Positions 1-6,496 are shown, counted from the stretch's first letter. The stretch is 8,608 bases of DNA from Thermoplasmata archaeon (GCA_021836665.1 JAKBHQ010000385.1:1-8608), one strand, 5' to 3'. Translations and numbers: made by a program. Notes: generated from the sequence alone by a model not told the origin.

Positions 1-522
1 GTTCTAACTGGTACTTCGGGTGATTACGCACCTTATTGGCATAGGTACTCGCAATTCGACCTGGATGCAACCACTGAACAGCTTCGCAGAGTTGATCTTC
101 TTGATCGAAAGGAGACCCCTATTGATAAGTTATCGGCCGGTGAAAGGCAGAGGCTTCTGCTTGCAAGGGCGCTGGTGGGGGAGCCGGAGCTTTTGATTCT
201 GGATGAACCCGCCGCAGGGCTAGATTTTCCTGCTCGGGAAGACCTCTTAGAGATCTTAGGCGGTGTAATTGATACGGATAAGCGGAGGCCGGGTTCGGTG
301 GTTATGGTGACCCACCACGTCGAAGAGATTCCGAGGGCGGCGAACAGTGTCTTACTACTTAAATCGGGAAAGGTTCTTGTCAAGGGTAGGGTAAACGACG
401 TCCTTTCCAGCGAGAACCTCTCTAACACCTTTAGCAGGGACGTAGCCATCAACACCATCGGCGGACGCTTCTTTGCTATTGCAAATTCAAGTGGCTCATC
501 TGTAGACGGACTTTTTTCCTAA
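1..522 (+). CDS. ABC transporter ATP-binding protein, YlmA-like (5' partial)
   Basis: This is the C-terminal 173 residues of an ABC ATPase; the N-terminus, including Walker A and the Q-loop, lies before the window. Visible in order are the signature LSAGE (about residues 44-48 of the fragment), the Walker B strand LLILDE (64-69), the D-loop AAGLD (71-75) and the switch-histidine segment VTHHVEEIP (103-111). The THH-EEI motif and the tail reading GGRFFAIA resemble the YlmA group of single-domain ATPases, related to ModF and iron-complex ATPases. Such proteins are about 260 residues long, so roughly a third is missing. The protein hydrolyses ATP in the cytoplasm; its permease partner and substrate cannot be told because no membrane partner is in view. 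All catalytic motifs present are intact, so it is cut by the window edge rather than decayed. The family call is firm; the YlmA subgroup is likely. Confidence 0.93.
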   Translation, partial: VLTGTSGDYAPYWHRYSQFDLDATTEQLRRVDLLDRKETPIDKLSAGERQRLLLARALVGEPELLILDEPAAGLDFPAREDLLEILGGVIDTDKRRPGSVVMVTHHVEEIPRAANSVLLLKSGKVLVKGRVNDVLSSENLSNTFSRDVAINTIGGRFFAIANSSGSSVDGLFS

Positions 523-550
523 ATTTAACTGGTAAAAGGTCGCAAGGGCG

Positions 551-567
551 GTCGATTATGAATCGAC
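551..567. repeat. Perfect inverted repeat at a convergent gene junction
   Basis: A 7-bp stem (GTCGATT / AATCGAC) surrounds a 3-nt loop (ATG). It covers the stop codon of the leftward carbonic-anhydrase-like gene and lies about 30 bp past the stop of the rightward ABC ATPase gene. The position suits a bidirectional RNA hairpin limiting read-through between convergent genes. No T-run follows on either strand, so it is not a classical intrinsic terminator. Confidence 0.4.
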
Positions 568-1077
568 TCGGCGAAGGTCCGTTTTATAACGCTTCGCATT
601 TTCCACATACAGATTCACCGAATCGAGAAATTCGCCTTCTCCCACTTTGTCCGCAAATATCTTGGCTGGAATGCCTAGGGCCATAGCGTGGCTAGGCACG
701 TCTGTATCGTTGGTAACCACGGCATTCGCGCCTACCAATGAGTGCGAGTGGACTCTGCAGCGGTGCAAAACTACCGATCCGGATCCAACGAGTGCGTCGT
801 CCTCGATTATGCAACCTTCAAGGTGCACTATGTGGCCTATGACGCACCTGTCTCCAACTATGGTTGGAAGTTCGGCCGTAGCGTGAATAACCGTTCCGTC
901 CTGAATTGAAGTGTTCCTACCGATCACTATTCGCCCATAGTCACCGCGTAAAACGGCATGGGGCCAAATTGAAGATCCTGGACCTATTTCGACGTTCCCT
1001 ATTACGACGGCGTCGGGATGGACGAAAGCATCAGGATCAACTTTGGGTTCAGAACCACCAAGCGCATAGATAGTCAT
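556..1077 (-). CDS. Gamma-class carbonic anhydrase family protein (left-handed beta-helix)
   Basis: The product is 173 residues, the usual size for YrdA/CaiE/PaaY-like gamma-carbonic anhydrases. Hexapeptide-repeat strands of the left-handed beta-helix run through about residues 20-135, followed by a C-terminal helix. Active-site features of the family are visible: LRGD with Arg44 and Asp46, Gln59, and the first zinc ligand His65 in VIHAT. In the second ligand segment, GHIVHLEGC, His82 is present. The place where many homologues have the third His (the GHxxxLHGC pattern) carries Glu87 instead, and an extra His85 sits two residues earlier. The protein may hydrate CO2 or may be a non-catalytic relative. 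The ATG at 1077 is chosen because AAGG sits 9 nt upstream and the protein then begins MTIYALGG; a TTG at 1101 would add 8 residues but has no ribosome-binding site. It lies 45 bp downstream of an MFS gene on the same strand and is probably cotranscribed with it. Confidence 0.9.
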   Translation of the reverse strand: MTIYALGGSEPKVDPDAFVHPDAVVIGNVEIGPGSSIWPHAVLRGDYGRIVIGRNTSIQDGTVIHATAELPTIVGDRCVIGHIVHLEGCIIEDDALVGSGSVVLHRCRVHSHSLVGANAVVTNDTDVPSHAMALGIPAKIFADKVGEGEFLDSVNLYVENAKRYKTDLRRVDS

Positions 1078-1122
1078 AGGTGAAAACCTTAGCAATGACA
1101 AACAGGGCGGGGTGCCATTTGC

Positions 1123-2460
1123 TTACCCTCTGAAACGGAGGGCTGCTCGGCTAGTGGCAAAAAATAGTGCTGCCACTAGTGCGGAAGACGCGACTATTGC
1201 ATCTCCAGACCTAAGAGGTAGGTCGATGAGGGTTGGTACTAGTGCGCCAGCTACCCATGCCACCTGGAACCGCATCTCGTACTTTGCAAATATCCTTCCA
1301 TGTTGATCCTGGGAAATATGATGCTGGACTATTGCATCGAAGGACAACTTGCCCGAGGCCGCCACCCATCCAACGATTAACGCCAGACCAACCTGGGACG
1401 CTATGTTGGCGAAGTAAGCGGCAACGATGGCACAGACGGTTTCCACTACCAAGGCGGCGAGAAGAAGCTGTTGCTCGCGGATGATCAACCGGACTTTCGG
1501 TGTTGTGGCCGTCGCGAGAATTGCACCGGCGGCCGATGCGAGAAGGACGAGGCCATATTCGTAGGCGCTGGAATTGGCCCTTTTTAGGGAGAACGCGATA
1601 AGAAAGGTGAAAAATCCAACGCCCGAGCGGAGTACTGCCATAGCTGCAGAAGCAAGGAGTGTCGTAGAGTAGCCATCACCAGTTGGTTGGTTCTTGGTAG
1701 GTCTATTTTGGCCTGGTTCTTCCTGGAGCAGTTTATCTTCGACTACCGGGTCACGCCTTGTAATCGTCCGATCCAATTTGCGAGCCTCTCTTGCCAGTAC
1801 GGAAAGTTCTCCAAGCATCAGGATGAGCGGTATGACCTCAATTCTGAGGATCCATGGTGCTCCGATGTGGGGAATTTTTAGTAATGTTGCGCCGAAAATG
1901 CCTGCGACTATGCCGACTCCGGCTCCCAACATAGATAATTGGGAGTTTGCCTTCACTAGAATTGAGGACGGCCCAATCGGCTTTGAATCAGTCTGCGACA
2001 TGTCTACGCCGTACCCGAGTAGTTCCGGTACTAGGGCGGCCTTGGCTACTAAATACAGCTTTGAGGAGATGAGAACCGCTAAGGCTAGCGGAAATATCAA
2101 CATAGAGTGGACATTGTTTGCCATGGCCAACGCAGCAGCTATTCGCACTATGGCCGAGATTAAAAGTACTAGCCGCCTAGCGATCTTGCCGCGATCTAAA
2201 GCGGGCGAAAGGATCGGTGAAACGATGGCGAAAGGTGCCATCGTAAGAGCCAGGTAGAGGGCTATCTGTGACTTGGCCGCCCCCGGGGAGATTGAAAAAA
2301 AAAGGGTGCCAGCTAGCGCAACTGTAGTAAGGGTGTCAGCGGACACTGAATAGGCGTGGATCCGCCGCAACGATCCCAGTGGAGACCCACGATCGAAATA
2401 GATAGCAAAGTACTCTGAAAGCTGATCTTTCGTAATGCTAAATCTCGGCCCTTCCCTCAC
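1123..2460 (-). CDS. MFS transporter, DHA3-like actinobacterial family
   Basis: A 445-residue integral membrane protein with about 12 hydrophobic segments. A cytoplasmic N-terminus of about 38 residues precedes TM1 (about 42-58). TM2 (about 66-86) is followed by a motif-A-like loop LDRGKIARR (88-96). A VAKAALVPELL segment (138-148) is typical of the MFS_3/DHA3 type, and a long polar central loop (about 220-264) joins the two halves. Near the C-terminus, HGRIFAKYEMRFQ (387-399) matches a segment I associate with uncharacterised actinobacterial MFS proteins. The protein should be a proton-coupled exporter in the cytoplasmic membrane; its substrate is unknown. GTG at 2460 is the most upstream start after an in-frame stop. 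It has no good ribosome-binding site, but a -10 box is placed for leaderless transcription. The carbonic-anhydrase-like gene follows after 45 bp. Confidence 0.88.
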   Translation of the reverse strand: MREGPRFSITKDQLSEYFAIYFDRGSPLGSLRRIHAYSVSADTLTTVALAGTLFFSISPGAAKSQIALYLALTMAPFAIVSPILSPALDRGKIARRLVLLISAIVRIAAALAMANNVHSMLIFPLALAVLISSKLYLVAKAALVPELLGYGVDMSQTDSKPIGPSSILVKANSQLSMLGAGVGIVAGIFGATLLKIPHIGAPWILRIEVIPLILMLGELSVLAREARKLDRTITRRDPVVEDKLLQEEPGQNRPTKNQPTGDGYSTTLLASAAMAVLRSGVGFFTFLIAFSLKRANSSAYEYGLVLLASAAGAILATATTPKVRLIIREQQLLLAALVVETVCAIVAAYFANIASQVGLALIVGWVAASGKLSFDAIVQHHISQDQHGRIFAKYEMRFQVAWVAGALVPTLIDLPLRSGDAIVASSALVAALFFATSRAALRFRG

Positions 2461-2466
2461 TCTTTC

Positions 2467-2472
2467 ATGCTA
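2467..2472 (-). promoter_or_regulatory. Candidate -10 box for leaderless transcription of the leftward MFS gene
   Basis: Read on the minus strand, TAGCAT is followed by six bases (GAAAGA) and then the GTG start. This matches the TANNNT box and spacing at which transcription would begin on the first base of the start codon. The lack of a ribosome-binding site at this start agrees with a leaderless message. No convincing -35 hexamer is seen. Confidence 0.4.
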
Positions 2473-2797
2473 GAAGGACTTAGGGGCTACTCTTTGTATG
2501 CGCTGATGTTAACTCGCCAGAAGACTGCGGACCAAAGGTATTCAGTGCAGCATTCCACCTTCCGCTGTCTTCCCCTCTCCTTGGAAACCGAGCAATATGC
2601 CTCTTCAATCCGCTGCCAGTCGTTGTATTTTGAATTTGAATCCAACGCTCCACTCTGTTGCTAAGTGCTGGAAGACTCGAGGTATGGTTCTGGTCGACGA
2701 ATTCAAACAATCGATTTTCGGTATCTAAATGCCAGGGATTTTGGTTTTCGGGAAGCAGAGGAGGCGAAGTGCGTTTGTCTAATCCAATCTATCGTTT

Positions 2798-2825
2798 TTG
2801 AAAGAGATCCAGCTGACTCTAGGCT
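2798..2825 (+). promoter_or_regulatory. Candidate sigma70-type promoter of the YbfB/YjiJ-like MFS gene
   Basis: TTGAAA (2798-2803) and TAGGCT (2820-2825) are separated by 16 bp. Transcription would begin near 2832, leaving a leader of about 25 nt that contains the ribosome-binding site GGGAGGT before the TTG start. The ordered layout of -35, -10, leader, RBS and start supports choosing the start at 2857 rather than the far upstream GTG. Confidence 0.42.
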
Positions 2826-2840
2826 GGTTCGGAGACCTTT

Positions 2841-2847
2841 GGGAGGT
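2841..2847 (+). promoter_or_regulatory. Ribosome-binding site deciding a TTG start
   Basis: GGGAGGT lies 9 nt before the TTG at 2857. It is the only strong Shine-Dalgarno match near the beginning of this reading frame. It fixes the start just before the first membrane segment and removes 64 non-conserved codons of the maximal frame. Confidence 0.65.
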
Positions 2848-2856
2848 GCGATTCAT

Positions 2857-4107
2857 TTGACCCTTGACCAAGTTGAAGGGCGGCGTTGGCCGATCTCCGC
2901 TGGACTAAGGGCAAGATATGTTATTACCCTCGTCGCCGTGGCCGCCGGTGTAGCGCAGGGGTTCGGAAGATTTTCATATGCGGTGATGCTGCCAGAAATG
3001 ACCAGGACCTACTTGCACTCCTACGCACTCGCTGGAAGCGTTGGTCTGGCAAATGTAGGGGCATACCTGCTAGGGACTGCACTGGTCTCTTTTCTGGCGA
3101 CGAGGGTGAAATCGAAGTCACTGGTCGTGTGGGGGCTTTTTCTCTCCACGGCCGGGATGACAATGAACTTTATGTCCCACAATTTCTATTTAACTATGCT
3201 TTCTATGGCGATTTGTGGATTAGGCGGATCGTTCATTTGGGTACCAACGCCGGGAATCGCCGCCCGTTCGGTTGAGGTGCGATTCTCTGGACTTGCAATG
3301 GGGCTCGCCGGGGCCGGAATAGGAGTTCTGATCTCGATCTCGGCGGAGCTAGCCAGGGTGCTGCACGTCTTCGGTGGCCAGTTGGCTTGGAGGCTCCAGT
3401 GGGCGATTCAGGCTGGATTCGGCCTTTTGGTACTTGTCTTAGTAATTGCCTTTCTGCCAAAAGAGACCGGTAAGCCCGATCTACAGCGTGGCAGTGCTAA
3501 AGACCTGATGCGAGTTCCGGGTTGGAAATCGGTGACCCTTGCCTACACCGCCTACGGGCTCTCCTATGCCCTTTTCTTTACCTTTTTCGTGGCGGAGATT
3601 GAACATGGTTCCCGCATCTCATCCTCTTCTGCGTCGATTGACTTCGGTATTATTGGCTTCGTCTCTATATTTGGTGGAATAGTTTCGGGTCGACTTTCTG
3701 ACCTTTTCGGACGGACCCTAATTATGGCCGGCGGTTTCCTGTTCATGGTGTTGAGCTCTCTGCTGGTTCTGATAGGTGGGTCCGTTGAAGCTATGGTCGC
3801 GGCAATACTTTTTGGAGTGCCAATGTCTGGCGTGGCAAACTCGGTCGCTTCCTTCATTGGCGACGACGTTCCCGCAAGGTCGTTTTCGGCGGTTTTCGGC
3901 CTAGTGACTCTCAGCTTTGGGGTAGCACAAGCCCTGGCAACCCAACTTGGAGGATCACTGGCCTCCGTTATGGGTAGCTTCACCGGTGATTTTGTTATAT
4001 CAGGTTTCGCCGCGTTGGCGGGTGTTGGACTGTCCCTTTCGGCTGGATATTACCGTAAATTGTCTAGATTGAGCATCTCGAGGACTTCTTCAAATAACGC
4101 ATGGTAA
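2857..4107 (+). CDS. YbfB/YjiJ-family MFS transporter
   Basis: From the TTG start the product is 416 residues, normal for a 12-TM MFS protein. A short basic N-terminus precedes TM1 and the family-typical segment GFGRFSYAVMLPEM (about 35-48). Next come TM2 with ANVGAYLLG, a glycine-rich TM4 region (GLGGSFIWVPTP, about 121-132), and a motif-A-like loop GRLSDLFGR (278-286) between TM8 and TM9. The first-half GFGRF signature is characteristic of YbfB/YjiJ-type permeases, whose substrates are mostly unknown. The reading frame is open back to a GTG at 2665, but those residues lack similarity to any MFS N-terminus and precede the candidate promoter. The last 58 bp overlap the 3' end of the convergent ParA-like gene. 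No partner gene on this strand indicates a substrate. Confidence 0.87.
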   Translation: MTLDQVEGRRWPISAGLRARYVITLVAVAAGVAQGFGRFSYAVMLPEMTRTYLHSYALAGSVGLANVGAYLLGTALVSFLATRVKSKSLVVWGLFLSTAGMTMNFMSHNFYLTMLSMAICGLGGSFIWVPTPGIAARSVEVRFSGLAMGLAGAGIGVLISISAELARVLHVFGGQLAWRLQWAIQAGFGLLVLVLVIAFLPKETGKPDLQRGSAKDLMRVPGWKSVTLAYTAYGLSYALFFTFFVAEIEHGSRISSSSASIDFGIIGFVSIFGGIVSGRLSDLFGRTLIMAGGFLFMVLSSLLVLIGGSVEAMVAAILFGVPMSGVANSVASFIGDDVPARSFSAVFGLVTLSFGVAQALATQLGGSLASVMGSFTGDFVISGFAALAGVGLSLSAGYYRKLSRLSISRTSSNNAW

Positions 4108-4814
4108 TCCCTCGAGGCTCTCGAATGAGGAGCGCTCAGCGCAATCGGTGCCCTTTTTTCTTGCATGCGATCGAAGAGGGTTGACTTTACTATTCGGGTC
4201 GAAAATACGTGATTGCCTTCGGACTCTACCAAGTCGACCGCAGCCAGGTCGGTCTTTCTCTGCTCTTGAAACATTGTAAAAAGCACAGAGGTCTTCTGTT
4301 TAGCGACGGTCGGAATTCGATCTTTCGCCTCCACCAGGGCGTGTATGGAAAGCATCGAAGGGGTCATAACGAAGATCACTCGATCTGACTCCTTCAGGAC
4401 GGATTGAGCTAAATGACCAGCGGAAGGAGGCAGGTCAACGATAACCAGATCGTAATCTCCGTCGGCTAATCCCAGTATTCTTGAGGCACCTTGAGCTGGG
4501 CGTTTCATATTTGAAAGCTGCAAGTCAAGATCGATGGTTTCAACTCCGTATGGAAGGAGGTCGAGGTTGTCGTAGTCCGAGCCTACGATCTGGGACCGGG
4601 CTATTTTCTCGCCCTTTGATACGCCCTTGGCCGTTTTTGTCAGACCATTACCCTTTGCGCGCTTGGTCCTCAAAAGCCAGGTAGCTGACCCTTGGGTGTC
4701 CAAGTCAAAGAGTAAAGTTCTAAATCCAAGCGTCGCCGCGATATGGGCCAAGCAAACGGAAGTGGTTGTCTTGCCGACTCCCCCTTTTAGTGAGTAACAG
4801 GCCAGTACCTTCAC
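4050..4814 (-). CDS. ParA/Soj-type partitioning ATPase (no adjacent parB)
   Basis: A 254-residue P-loop ATPase of the ParA/MinD superfamily, of the usual Soj length. The deviant Walker A KGGVGKTT (10-17) has the signature Lys10 and Lys15. Walker A' reads DLDTQGSA with catalytic-type Asp39, and Walker B is VIVDLPP with Asp127. A lysine-rich insert (about 51-74) could contact DNA or a partner. ParA proteins dimerise on ATP, bind nucleoid DNA non-specifically and move or space cargo. The usual cargo adaptor ParB is absent here; instead the gene lies 54 bp downstream of a CHAD-protein gene on the same strand, so the cargo may be linked to that protein. GTG at 4814 is preceded by AGGAG at 6-nt spacing. 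The C-terminal 19 codons overlap the convergent MFS gene. The ATPase family is certain; the cargo is inference. Confidence 0.93.
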   Translation of the reverse strand: MKVLACYSLKGGVGKTTTSVCLAHIAATLGFRTLLFDLDTQGSATWLLRTKRAKGNGLTKTAKGVSKGEKIARSQIVGSDYDNLDLLPYGVETIDLDLQLSNMKRPAQGASRILGLADGDYDLVIVDLPPSAGHLAQSVLKESDRVIFVMTPSMLSIHALVEAKDRIPTVAKQKTSVLFTMFQEQRKTDLAAVDLVESEGNHVFSTRIVKSTLFDRMQEKRAPIALSAPHSRASRDYHALFEEVLEMLNLDNLR

Positions 4815-4820
4815 TCTCTT

Positions 4821-4825
4821 CTCCT
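4821..4825 (-). promoter_or_regulatory. Ribosome-binding site of the ParA-like gene
   Basis: On the minus strand AGGAG is followed by AAGAGA and the GTG start at 4814. The match and 6-nt spacing are near optimal, so this non-ATG start is well supported. The ATPase is likely translated independently of the upstream CHAD gene. Confidence 0.7.
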
Positions 4826-4840
4826 AAGTATCTTTTGGTG

Positions 4841-4879
4841 GGGACAATCTATTGTTGGGAACGATCTATTAGTGGGAAC
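4841..4879. repeat. Short imperfect tandem repeat between CHAD and ParA-like genes
   Basis: Two units of 16-17 bp sharing GGGA and ATCTATT (4841-4856 and 4857-4873) are followed by a third partial GGGAAC (4874-4879). The array spans the last codons and stop of the CHAD gene and most of the spacer before the ParA-like gene. It could be an operator or an mRNA element, or simply local duplication. Confidence 0.5.
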
Positions 4880-6404
4880 TCTTTCTGACTGTGTCCAATA
4901 ATTCCTTGTAGTGGCGTTCAGCCTCCTTGGACTTGAAACTCGCCAATGCCTTTCCAACTCCGGGCGGGATCTCAAAGAGCTCCGGATCTATGTCCTCGAC
5001 ATTCAGCCTGCGAAGAAGGGCTAGTAATGTCGCCCTGTCCTGCAGCTTTCCTAAATAGTCCTGCAGGACCTTTAAGTCCCTTACCGCGATTTCTGCTTTA
5101 GTTTGGTCAAGCAGACTCGAATAACCTTCGAGGAGGTACCGCAGGGCTTTAGCTTTTTTTCGAAGATCATGTAAGGCCTCGTGGTCGGACTCTATTTTTT
5201 TCTTGTTGGAAACTCGGAGCATGGCAGAGCGAGCTTCGAGCAGCTGAGACCTCGCGACTTCGGAAATCGGAGTCGCCATATTATTTCGGGAGAGATACGC
5301 TCCAATCGCAAATTCGTGCCATCGTCGGAGAACATCGGCTATGTATCCCTGGGAGTAAAGCCGAAAAAGCTCATCCCTGGCTTCCGAGCGGAGGAGTTTA
5401 AGTGCTGCGATGGTGGACTCATTGTTGAGTTCCGTAATGGTTGCGACACTATCCAATGCGACGTCGAGGTCCCTTACTTGACCCGCCAAACCGGCCAGTT
5501 CTCCGAGGCTATTTCGTAATTCCTTTGCTAACTGATTGTCTAGTATTGGCGAGGATGCGGCGATTATAGATCTTGCGCGCCTTATAGATACTCGAAAGTC
5601 GTGGGTGAACTCTGGATCTAGATCATTAATCATTCCTTCTAGGTTCTTCGAAGCAGCCGAGTGGAGGTAGATCAGCAATGACCCGATAGCTGCCGCGGCT
5701 GGAGTACCGCGAGAAAGTTTAACGCTAAACGACGAAGTGTAATCAAATGGTCTTCTTCCGGTCAGCAAAAGTGCAAAACGCCACATATCCAGGTCAGCGG
5801 GCATCGATATCCACGGCTCGAATATATGGCGCAAGCTGTCGGAAATTGCGTCGAACTCTAGCTGGTATCCCGTGCGAGCTCGGGGAATTATCCATCGCAA
5901 GCTTGCTTCCAAGTGCGACCTTATCTCAAATAGGCCTAAGCGCTTTTCGAAGTCATCGACTACCCAAATCCTCCCAACATTGGTACGGAAGTCAGCAAAC
6001 TTGATGAGGGCCCGGTCTCCCGTGATGTCCTTGATTCGCTGGGCTAATCCCGGCGGCTCAATGTTTTCATGGTGCTCGTGCCCCGACGACATGGGATCCT
6101 TTAGGTTGCCGACCTGTCCATATCCGTCACTTGGGGCAAGGATAACCTCGGCTCGGGGTGACCTTAGAATTTCGATTCTGAGGCTCCTCGCGTGAAATCT
6201 CCAATCGGCGGTATCCCAAAGCTCCAGGTTTGTATCGCCTAGGTTCTCAAAAAAGGTGATCCGTCTCGATGCCAATTCGATTGCAGCTGCAATCTCGCTT
6301 ATGCCCACGGCAGAACTCAGGGCAAATTGGTCGGCGTAATTGTTCATTGACTGAAAAACTACCACGTAGTTGGCCCTTAATTTACCGATTCTAGTCAATG
6401 GCAC
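4869..6404 (-). CDS. CHAD-domain protein with degenerate CYTH-like N-terminus
   Basis: A 511-residue protein. The C-terminal part (about 228-505) is a CHAD domain, a helical bundle of two repeats that binds polyphosphate. Repeat one carries THDFRVSIRRARS with His268, Arg271, Arg275, Arg276 and Arg278, then VRDLDV (310-315). Repeat two carries ALHDLRKKAKALRYLLE with His412, Arg415, Lys416, Lys417, Lys419 and Arg422. The first 190 or so residues resemble a CYTH triphosphate-tunnel domain in outline: WDTADWRFHARSLRIEI matches the family's YFDTxDxxLxxxGxxLR segment, and IWVVDDFEKRLGLFEI the later DD strand. The N-terminal ExExK metal/phosphate motif is not seen, so triphosphatase activity is doubtful. 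GTG at 6404 has GGAGG about 11-12 nt upstream; the internal ATG at codon 20 has none. Likely a cytoplasmic, polyphosphate-associated protein, first gene of an operon with the ParA-like ATPase. Confidence 0.88.
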   Translation of the reverse strand: MPLTRIGKLRANYVVVFQSMNNYADQFALSSAVGISEIAAAIELASRRITFFENLGDTNLELWDTADWRFHARSLRIEILRSPRAEVILAPSDGYGQVGNLKDPMSSGHEHHENIEPPGLAQRIKDITGDRALIKFADFRTNVGRIWVVDDFEKRLGLFEIRSHLEASLRWIIPRARTGYQLEFDAISDSLRHIFEPWISMPADLDMWRFALLLTGRRPFDYTSSFSVKLSRGTPAAAAIGSLLIYLHSAASKNLEGMINDLDPEFTHDFRVSIRRARSIIAASSPILDNQLAKELRNSLGELAGLAGQVRDLDVALDSVATITELNNESTIAALKLLRSEARDELFRLYSQGYIADVLRRWHEFAIGAYLSRNNMATPISEVARSQLLEARSAMLRVSNKKKIESDHEALHDLRKKAKALRYLLEGYSSLLDQTKAEIAVRDLKVLQDYLGKLQDRATLLALLRRLNVEDIDPELFEIPPGVGKALASFKSKEAERHYKELLDTVRKSSH

Positions 6405-6415
6405 CTATTAGTTTT

Positions 6416-6421
6416 GCCTCC
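6416..6421 (-). promoter_or_regulatory. Ribosome-binding site of the CHAD gene
   Basis: On the minus strand GGAGGC precedes the GTG at 6404 by about 11 nt. The spacing is slightly long, but it is the only Shine-Dalgarno match near a possible start of this frame. Confidence 0.5.
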
Positions 6422-6434
6422 AGGCCCAAACCCG

Positions 6435-6440
6435 ATCCTA
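6435..6440 (-). promoter_or_regulatory. Candidate -10 box for the CHAD-ParA operon
   Basis: TAGGAT on the minus strand would start transcription near 6428. That leaves a leader of about 24 nt carrying the GGAGGC ribosome-binding site, the same geometry as at the YbfB/YjiJ-like gene. No good -35 element is present, so a regulator or an alternative promoter remains possible. Confidence 0.3.
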
Positions 6441-6484
6441 CCTCGGCAAGGCTCGCAGTTCGCTTGGTTGTCCCACCTTCAACC

Positions 6485-6490
6485 TAAAAT
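6485..6490 (+). promoter_or_regulatory. Candidate -10 box placed for leaderless transcription
   Basis: TAAAAT is followed by CACCCG and then ATG at 6497, so initiation 7 nt after the box would fall exactly on the A of ATG. A weak TTGGTT at 6464-6469 gives only a 15-bp spacer. It may drive the small ORF at 6497, the downstream exonuclease genes, or both. Confidence 0.38.
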
Positions 6491-6496
6491 CACCCG

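Larger units (their letters stand above)
2461..2856. other. Divergent non-coding region between two MFS genes
   Basis: This 396-bp stretch separates leftward and rightward transporter genes. Short open frames exist on both strands, including an in-frame 64-codon extension of the right-hand gene back to a GTG at 2665. They show no recognisable domain and no ribosome-binding site. I find no tRNA-like T-arm and no clear terminator. The two edges carry promoter candidates; the middle (about 2500-2790) holds nothing I can name. Confidence 0.6.

Noticed and set aside
33..458. Minus-strand 141-codon frame opposite the ABC ATPase.
   Set aside because: The plus strand encodes intact ABC signature, Walker B and switch-His motifs; the antisense product is serine- and arginine-rich without features.
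551..567. Intrinsic terminator at the ABC/carbonic-anhydrase junction.
   Set aside because: The stem is short and AT-rich at its top and has no following T-run on either strand; kept only as an inverted repeat.
1694..2257. Plus-strand 187-codon frame opposite the leftward MFS gene.
   Set aside because: Antisense shadow of a clear 12-TM protein; no domain or start signal.
2467..2664. Plus-strand 65-codon frame between the two MFS genes.
   Set aside because: No ribosome-binding site and no recognisable protein features; it overlaps the -10 box of the leftward gene.
2480..2710. Minus-strand 76-codon frame between the two MFS genes.
   Set aside because: Starts at TTG without a ribosome-binding site, has low-complexity polar composition and no motif, and overlaps a likely regulatory region.
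2665..2856. In-frame N-terminal extension of the YbfB/YjiJ-like transporter by 64 codons to a GTG.
   Set aside because: No ribosome-binding site at the GTG, no MFS-like sequence in the extension, and a strong GGGAGGT plus promoter candidate place the start at 2857.
3564..3983. Minus-strand 139-codon frame inside the YbfB/YjiJ-like gene.
   Set aside because: Shadow of a well-supported membrane protein gene; composition is the complement of the hydrophobic codons.
4050..4814. Chromosome or plasmid partition locus (parAB) or MinD.
   Set aside because: No ParB, MinC/MinE or centromere-like cluster is adjacent, and no C-terminal amphipathic membrane helix typical of MinD is evident.
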